Shown one piece after another: positions 15,001-22,800 of a DNA stretch of 54,774 nucleotides. Made by a program: the position numbers and the translations under genes. The notes under the pieces were generated by a model. That model saw only the letters and a program-made list of their open reading frames with translations. It had not been told where the DNA came from and did not search any database. Position 1 is the first letter of the stretch. Each line of letters starts with the position of its first letter. The stretch spans positions 1 through 54,774 of the forward strand of contig JAEETC010000008.1 of assembly GCA_016286585.1 (NCBI GenBank), read 5' to 3'. The DNA comes from Prevotella sp. (lineage in GTDB: Bacteria; Bacteroidota; Bacteroidia; Bacteroidales; Bacteroidaceae).

Positions 15001-18000
15001 TGGCAAATTCCGGCCAGTTCACTATGACAGCAGTCGTGCTGCCCGTCTGATAGAGACTACCCTTACCACCGGCAAAGACATTACCACCATTGGTATGCTC
15101 GATGGTGTTATTGGCATTATAAACATATTCGCTCTCGTCACCAATAGTACCGCCACTGATAGTAACCGTTGTCTTACCAGTGTTATCAGCACAACCTGTA
15201 ACCTTACCGCTGGTATATGTGAAGGCACCCACGCTCGACAGCTCACCGCCGCCATAGATGTTACCCTTCACTGTACCACCGGCCATATTCACGGTGGAAT
15301 TACCGCGTACCATGGCTGCAGTATAATCCGACTCCTTACCCTTACCGGCACCGAAGACATTACCTGTGATGTTGGCACCAAGAACGTTCTTGGCTGTAAG
15401 ATCTGTTCCTGTCGTCAAGGTGACGGTCGGTTTTGTAGCGATGTTTACCGTCGTATTACCAATGATCTCAGCTTCGTTACCACCACCATACACATTAACA
15501 ATCTCACCTAACTCGTCTGGTATGTTCATAGCACTTTCTCCCGTACCGTAAGTTTGACCAGCCCAGACACCCTTTATCTGGTTGATATTCACCGTCGGGT
15601 CAGCATACATCTTAGCGGGAGTTCCCAAACCACCACCGAATACGCTACCGATATAGGTGCAAGAAATGACGTTCAGTACAGGATTATCGTAAATAGGAGC
15701 TGGATCACCTTCTGTTCCTTCGTAAACTGTCCAAGTGTTGTCATTCCTGTTATATGTCTTTACAGCCTTGTGTGAATCAGTTGCTGATGTTCTTGGCTTC
15801 AGAATATTCTTGCCAGTTACTGTATGAACCTCATCACTTTCATAATATCCGAATCTTGAATAGGCTGCCTCGTTACCACCCAAATAGAGTTCGTCGATTC
15901 TGATAGGTTGACAACCTGTTTCCTCCACGTTCACAGTGATTTTTCCTCTGACAGCACCTCCCAGGTTATTACCACCAAACACCTTTTCGAAGTGACCGTT
16001 GGTGATGTTCAGTGTAATATTACCATTCACGTTTGCCTCGTCAGCACCCGCAAACAGCAGGGCTACCTTGCTCGATGGCTGACAGCTCAAGGTCATATTC
16101 ACATCACCGTCGATGTCTGCATACTTACCGGCACCGACCACCTTCTCCATGACCAATTCACAACAAAAATCAAGGTCAGTAGGCTTTTTAGGATCGGTCG
16201 TCTGGTTAAGAGACCCCTTGATGATACCCTTTTGGTTGCTACCACCATAAATCTCATGAATCACTCCGCCCTCAAAAAGTGTATTCACATTACCGGTACC
16301 ATAAGTGGTTGTGCCATGGTCAGGTGTACCGATATCAGCACCAGGATTATCAGAGTTGTCGCTCTTCTTATCCTTACCATTACCACCACCGAAGACGTAG
16401 CCTATCTCATAGGCACCCTTTACCGTCACATTCGTCTCTGGTACGGCAGCAGCATTACCACCACCATAAATGGTCTCAATGCTAGTCTCGGCACAACCCT
16501 CAATAATTACCTCTGTCTTCGATCCTGTTGATGCGTTAGTAGGATGATAAGCCGTAGTAGGAACATAGTTGGCTTCATTACCACCACCATAAACCGCCAG
16601 AACGTCATAGATACCTGTACGCTTGGCGTCTGTTACAGTCGCACTATTGGCAATTTGGTTTTTCTCTCTGTTCTGCGTCTTATATACATGTACCGTTACA
16701 TTCTTCTTTGGCGAACCGAATGCATTGTTCGCAGCGAAGAGGCGTCTCACGGAAGCACCCCTCTTGTCGTTTGCTACCGTCGTTGTCGTATTACCGTTCA
16801 GTTCCAAGGTCACATCACCACCTACGTATGCAGGATGCTCACTCGTTCCAAGTCCACCGCCGTAGGCATCACCATTGATGGTACCGGCATAGAGAAGAAC
16901 TTTGGTCTTATTATCATTGAAGACTGGCTCTGTGCCAGATGTGGGAGTCTCTGCGTTCACATGTCCCTCGGCACTACCGCCATAGACATCACCCCAGATA
17001 GTAGCACCATCTGTTGTCTGGTCTATGTTACCGATCTGTACCGTCACATTGCCTTTCACGTAAGTGTCAGAACCGAATCCACCACCATGAACATTGGCTT
17101 TTGTGGTATAGGAAATAACGCCGGCATCACTAATGGAACCAGCACCGATCGTACCACCAGTCACCGTCACCGTAGTGTTGCCACCGATTGTTCCTCTGGC
17201 GTTAGAGCCGCCATATATAGCAGAGAGAATCTTACCCGAAGAAACACCGACAACCGCATTACCTGTACCGCTTGTACCTGCCTGATTACCACCACCAAAG
17301 ACCTTATCAATCTGTGAAGTACTATTGTGCGTACTGATGGCTACATCCGAGCCGGCCACAGCGGCCTCATTACCACCACCATAAACATTTCCCACGTATG
17401 AACTACCGGAAACATTCACATCAGGCGTACCTGCATATGCTGCCTGATTACCACCACCGAACACACTGCCAATAGCGTAAGGCACATTATCAGTTCCTGC
17501 AGCCGTTCCTGCGATATTCACTGTCACAGTACCCTGTGGTGCACCATTGATATTGTTTGCACCGAACACATTGCTGGCTGTACCACCATATACATCTACT
17601 GTAATATTTCCATATACATCTGCATTGTATGTTGTAGTACTACTAGCATCTCCAGGATCCTTACCATAACCACCACCATAAACATCACCCGTCACAGTAC
17701 CGCCATAGAGTTTCACCTGAGTGGTCTTTCCACTTGCTGCAGTATATGTAAAGCCAGGTGAAGTGCCGCTCTTCGTAGCATTCACTTTACCCTTGGCACT
17801 ACCACCATAGACATCGTGCGCAATTTTCGCTGATCCGGAATAGGTCGTAGTTGGGTTGTCCCCTGATGTCGTCGTAGCCTTTCCAATCTCCACCAATACA
17901 TTACCGCTCACAGTAGTATTATCACCAAGTCCACCACCATAGACATAACCGATAGTACCTACTTCGCCTTTAGCATGGGCAGGCAGCACGACGCTCTTGC

Positions 18001-21000
18001 CATCAATGGTTAACGTTTCCCCTGCAAATACGGATGCATCAGCATCGTTCAGCGTACTTTTCTCTGTGAGAATCTTTACAGTTGCATCGCCAGCAACATC
18101 TGCAGCATTACCACCACCATAAACTTCACCGATACTGGTGAATTTCTTGACATTGACGGTTGTATTATGTCCGAAATCAGCTGCATTACCTCCTCCGAAT
18201 ACCTGTCCGATGATAAGCGGCTTACAATTACCTTCTTCAATATTGAGAGTAATATTACCACCGATGGTGCCACCTGAGTCATTACCACCAAACACCCTGT
18301 CGAACTTACCGCTGGTCACGGTCAGAGTAATGCCACCACCAATATTGGCCTCGTTAGCACCGCCGAATAGGTTAGAAATCTGGTGAGCGTCTGAAAGACA
18401 TCCCATGGTCATATTAATACCACCCAACACGTTGGCCTGCCTACCAGCACCATAGATGTTGTCAAAACTCAGTCCACACCCCTCCCCACTTTCGATGGAG
18501 TTATCATTGATAGTAATGACGGTACCGGTTCCTGAATCTCCCTCCACACCAATATCTCCATGCAGGTTACTACCGCCAAAGAAGTCGTGAATTGTTCCAC
18601 CATTGAGCACTGTCGTAGCTGTACCAGCTACATCGGCATATCCCGACTTGACACCATTTGTAATTGTTCCGCTGGTACCATTTCCACCACCAAACACAGA
18701 TTCAATTTCCCAGGCTCCCCTTACTAGAACGCTAGTGTTAGTAGAAGATGCTGCGTTACCACCACCATATACCGTCTGGATACTTGGATTACAGGTTTCG
18801 ATGACCACATGAGTTGTACTTGTCGCAGTATTTCCAAAAGCAGCATTGTTACCACCACCATAAACAGCAAGAAGATTATATTTGTGGTCAGATGCAGTTG
18901 TACTGTTAAGATTTGCAATTTCAGTTCTGGTATGATCATCATCATAGTCAATCGTCTTAAAGATATGAACCTCACTGCCTGCCGGTGAACCGTTGGTGTT
19001 GTTACCACCGAAGATACTACCCTTCACTATGCACGTACCCATTTGAACAGGAGTGACAGTCTCACTTTCAGTTCCGGCATTAGTTACATTGTTATATCCG
19101 TTCATGTTCACCCATGCGATACCATTCACTGTTGCCTCTACATCAGTGTGACCAGTACCTAAACTTTCTTTATCACCCAGTCCACCACCATAGACATCAC
19201 CATTAACGGTTCCTGCCCACAGGTTAACGGTTGTTGTGTTGTCCGCGTCGGTATTCACGCTTCCCTGAGCCGAACCTCCATAGACATCACGGGTGACTTC
19301 TGTAGAGCCAGATATCTTGTCACCAGTTGCATCAGCATCATATTGTCCGACGTTGACTGTCACATTACCGGTCACACCTGTATTCTGTCCTAAGCCACCA
19401 CCGAACACATCACGCACCTTACCATCCAGCAATGTAACATTCGTTACAGCAGCCGTACCATTCACATTACAGCCACCGTAGATATCATAGCTGCTGAGGT
19501 CAACGTTATTCAAAGTCACATTGGCACCATTGGTTGCATCGGTTACAGTAGCAGCATTTGATGCATCACCCATACCGCCACCGAAGACATCACCAGTCAG
19601 AGCTGTGACTTGATTCAGATTGACATAGGTTGTACCGACAGCACCCAATGCCGAACCACCATAAACGTTACTATAAACGTATGAGCTTCCTGTTGGTGTA
19701 TCAGTACCCACGTTCACCGTGGCTGTCGTTGTTGTTGTCTCATGACCCTTACCGCCACCGAAAACTTTGTTGACTTCTCTACTTGTCTCTCCTGATGCAG
19801 GGGCCGTACCAATCGTACCACCTATCAAGTTAACGATAGCAGCAGTGGCAGTACCGTTCACGTTACAACCACCATATACAGCTGCAGCCTCATCAGTGCC
19901 AGCAATCGTCAAGGCATACATATTCACCGTAGCCGTGCCATTCACCTTGGCCTCGATATTCTCCGCATGATTCTCAGAGACATAGTTTCCCTTACCACCA
20001 CCAAAGACGTTATAGCCAAATGACGTGCCAGCAAGTTTAAAGAGGTTCACCTCCGTATTGTCGACCTCACCAAAGGCAGAGCCACCATAGATATCACCAT
20101 AGAGAGTTGTGGCACCAGTATAGGTCGTTGCATCTCCCGGAGTTGTTGCCGTTCCTACATAAACATACGAAGTACAAGGAATAGTACTATTCGTGACCTT
20201 AGTATCCTTACCAAGACCGCCACCAAAAACTTCTGCCAGCACACTACTAGTACCAATAGTACCGCCAGTCAGCGTCACAATTGTATTGCCAGAAATCGTA
20301 CCGCTGGTATTACACCCACCATAGACACCACCGGAGATGGTGCCTGCTGTGATAGCCACGTCGCCACCACCAACGCCTGCTTCGTTACCTCCACCAAAGA
20401 CCTTGGTGATAGTACCTCCGCTGATATTCACGTCAGGAGTGCCAGTATAGGCTGCCTGATTGCCACCACCAAAGACATTGGTAACGGTGCCGTTGGTGAT
20501 ATTCACCTCAACGGTACTCTGTGGGGCACCGTTCAAGTTGTTACAACCAAACACCTCAGTGACGGTTCCACCATTCACGGTAACCGTAACTGCTCCATTG
20601 ACAAGGGCTTCAATAGGAGAAACAGCTGGAGTTTTAACAGTTTCTGTTGTTACATAACCATCATCTCCACTTTGGAAATTATGTGCTTGATTATATGCAT
20701 CGGCTTCTGCTTGAGTATAATTGACAGCACTAGCGCTTAAACGTCCTAAACCTCCACCGTAAATATTGCGAATAGTACCATTCGTCACGGTGACTTGAGT
20801 AGTGTTGTTGGCATTGGCGGTTCCTACGTTGGCCAATGCACCACCACCGTACACGTCTTGAGTGACAGTACCATTAATGATATTTACTGAAGTATTTCCC
20901 GAAACAACAGCCTCGTTACCGCCACCAAAAAGGGATCCCCCCACTGATGTATTAGCTTTTCGCAAGTAAACAGTGGTGTTGCCTGTCACTCCTGCCAAGT

Positions 21001-22800
21001 CACCGCCACCATACACATTGCCGGACACAGTGGCCAAAAGGTCGTCTACTGTCAATCCTGTAGCAGTAAGATAGGCACTGGTAACCAAGCTTGACATTGA
21101 GGTATTGCCTGCATCATAACCAATGTTCACAATTGGGTTGGCTGTAACAAGGGCATTATGAGTTGCATCTCCCTTACCGCCGCCATACACACTGCCTGTG
21201 ATGCTACTGCCACTCTTCATATGGATTACGTTTACCTCTGGTGAGGATATCACTTCGTCGCTCACCTTCTCAGGCGTATAAGCCGTCAGATTTCCTGCAC
21301 CGTAAATATTCGTAACACTGAGCGGACAAGTGCCGGATTGATAGTCGAGCACATTGACAGTAATCTTTCCGGTGATATTACCATTGACATCACTACCGCC
21401 AAAAGCATTTGTGATAGTGCCGCCGTAAAGGTTAAGGGTAACGTTACCTTCTGTCACATCGGTAGTGTTTGGATTGTCAATGATGTTGGCAGCTATGCTT
21501 GAAGTTCCTTTTGATCCACCGAACACATTTTCATAAGTGCCACCATAGACATTAAGAGTGACATTTCCTTTGATGTCTGCCTGATTAGATCCACCATAGA
21601 AAGAGCCAATAGAGAAAGTTGAATTGGGATCGCTACTACATATGAGTGTAGTCTCTACATTACCAGTAATTTCAGCTGCGTTGGCACCACCAAACGAATT
21701 GTTAATCACCAGATCCCCACAACTAGAAGTGTTGTCAAGGGTGAGAGAAGCAGAATTGACATCACCCCTGCTGTTGCTACCACCGAAGACTTGGTCATAG
21801 TATCCACCGTGAACCTGTGTGATGGCACTACCCGAAATGTTAGCAGCCGGTTTGCTCGAATCCTCACCGTTACCACCACCGAATACGCGTTCAAAACGAC
21901 CGCCATCTATAGTTACCCCGACATTGGTACCATCTGCCGCGTTACCGCCACCATAAACAGTCTTTACGGTGTTAAGACATGTAAAGATATGAACCTGAGC
22001 CTTATTGGTTGTTACTAATGGATTGTAGCTTGCTTCGTTACCGCCGCCAAATACCTGATCAATGGCATAGGTGGCATCGCTGGCAGTATAAGTAGCAGCA
22101 TCCTTCTCAGTTTGTGCTGTTTTATACACATTGACCGTAACATTCCCCTTTGGTGTACCGTTCACATTGTTGCAACCAAAGACGTTGCCATGGATGGTAG
22201 CTTTTCCAGTATAGGTGGGACTTGATGCACCATCAGTGGCACCAATGTTAACAGTCACCGTACCATAGACATTAGCTGCAACGTCCTTTGATTCATCTTC
22301 ATCATCAGCATGAACATAGCCCAATCCACCGCCATAAATATCGCCCTTTATTTCACCGATATTAATGTTCACATCTGTTTTTGAGTTAGCAACGGCAGCA
22401 AACGGATTTGTTGCATCTCCTGTTGCAGTGGCATTTACATTACCCAAAGCAGAACCACCATAGACACTACCATTGATAGTAGCTCCTCCAGAGGTCTGAC
22501 CAGCAGTTCCGATGTTGACTTCCACATCGCCTTCAACCAATGTAGACTGACCCTTACCGCCACCAAAGACGATATCGTTGGGATCCGCATTCTCTGCAGC
22601 TGCCGTTCCGATAGTACCTGCGGTAATGGTAACAATAGCCTTTCCGATAATCGAACCTTCTGAATTACACCCGCCATAAACGCTACCTACAACCGATGCA
22701 TTGGCACTACTGATGTTGACTGTCGCAGTCGTGTTCTGATTTGCAGTTCCTACGCTGGCCGCATTACCGCCACCATAGACATTGCCGTTTACTGTGACCT
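1..22800 (-). repeat. YGGG-type protein repeat array
   Basis: The whole coding region is a degenerate tandem array. On the plus strand it shows as endless variants of ACCACCACCATAGAC, the complement of the codons for VYGGG. Variants of the core include VFGGGN, IYGGGE, VFGAGKG, VYGGCN and VYGGSA. Between cores lie short beta-prone stretches with GNTxVxI and GGTIG. The array has a higher order: conserved blocks recur in the same sequence several kilobases apart (see the long-period repeat entry). Confidence 0.9.

Noticed and set aside
4300..16400. GGNGKD stretches resembling RTX calcium-binding nonapeptides
   Set aside because: They occur only at a few equivalent places in the super-repeats and never as tandem nonapeptides, so an RTX domain is not supported.
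461..16531. Plus-strand frames rich in TTIDI and AIDGT opposite the 7.6k-residue giant
   Set aside because: These words are the antisense reading of the YGGG and GNTTVNI codons and recur at the same rhythm, so they are not separate genes.
1..22800. CRISPR-like regular repeats
   Set aside because: The repeats are degenerate, coding and in frame, without unique equal-length spacers or cas genes.
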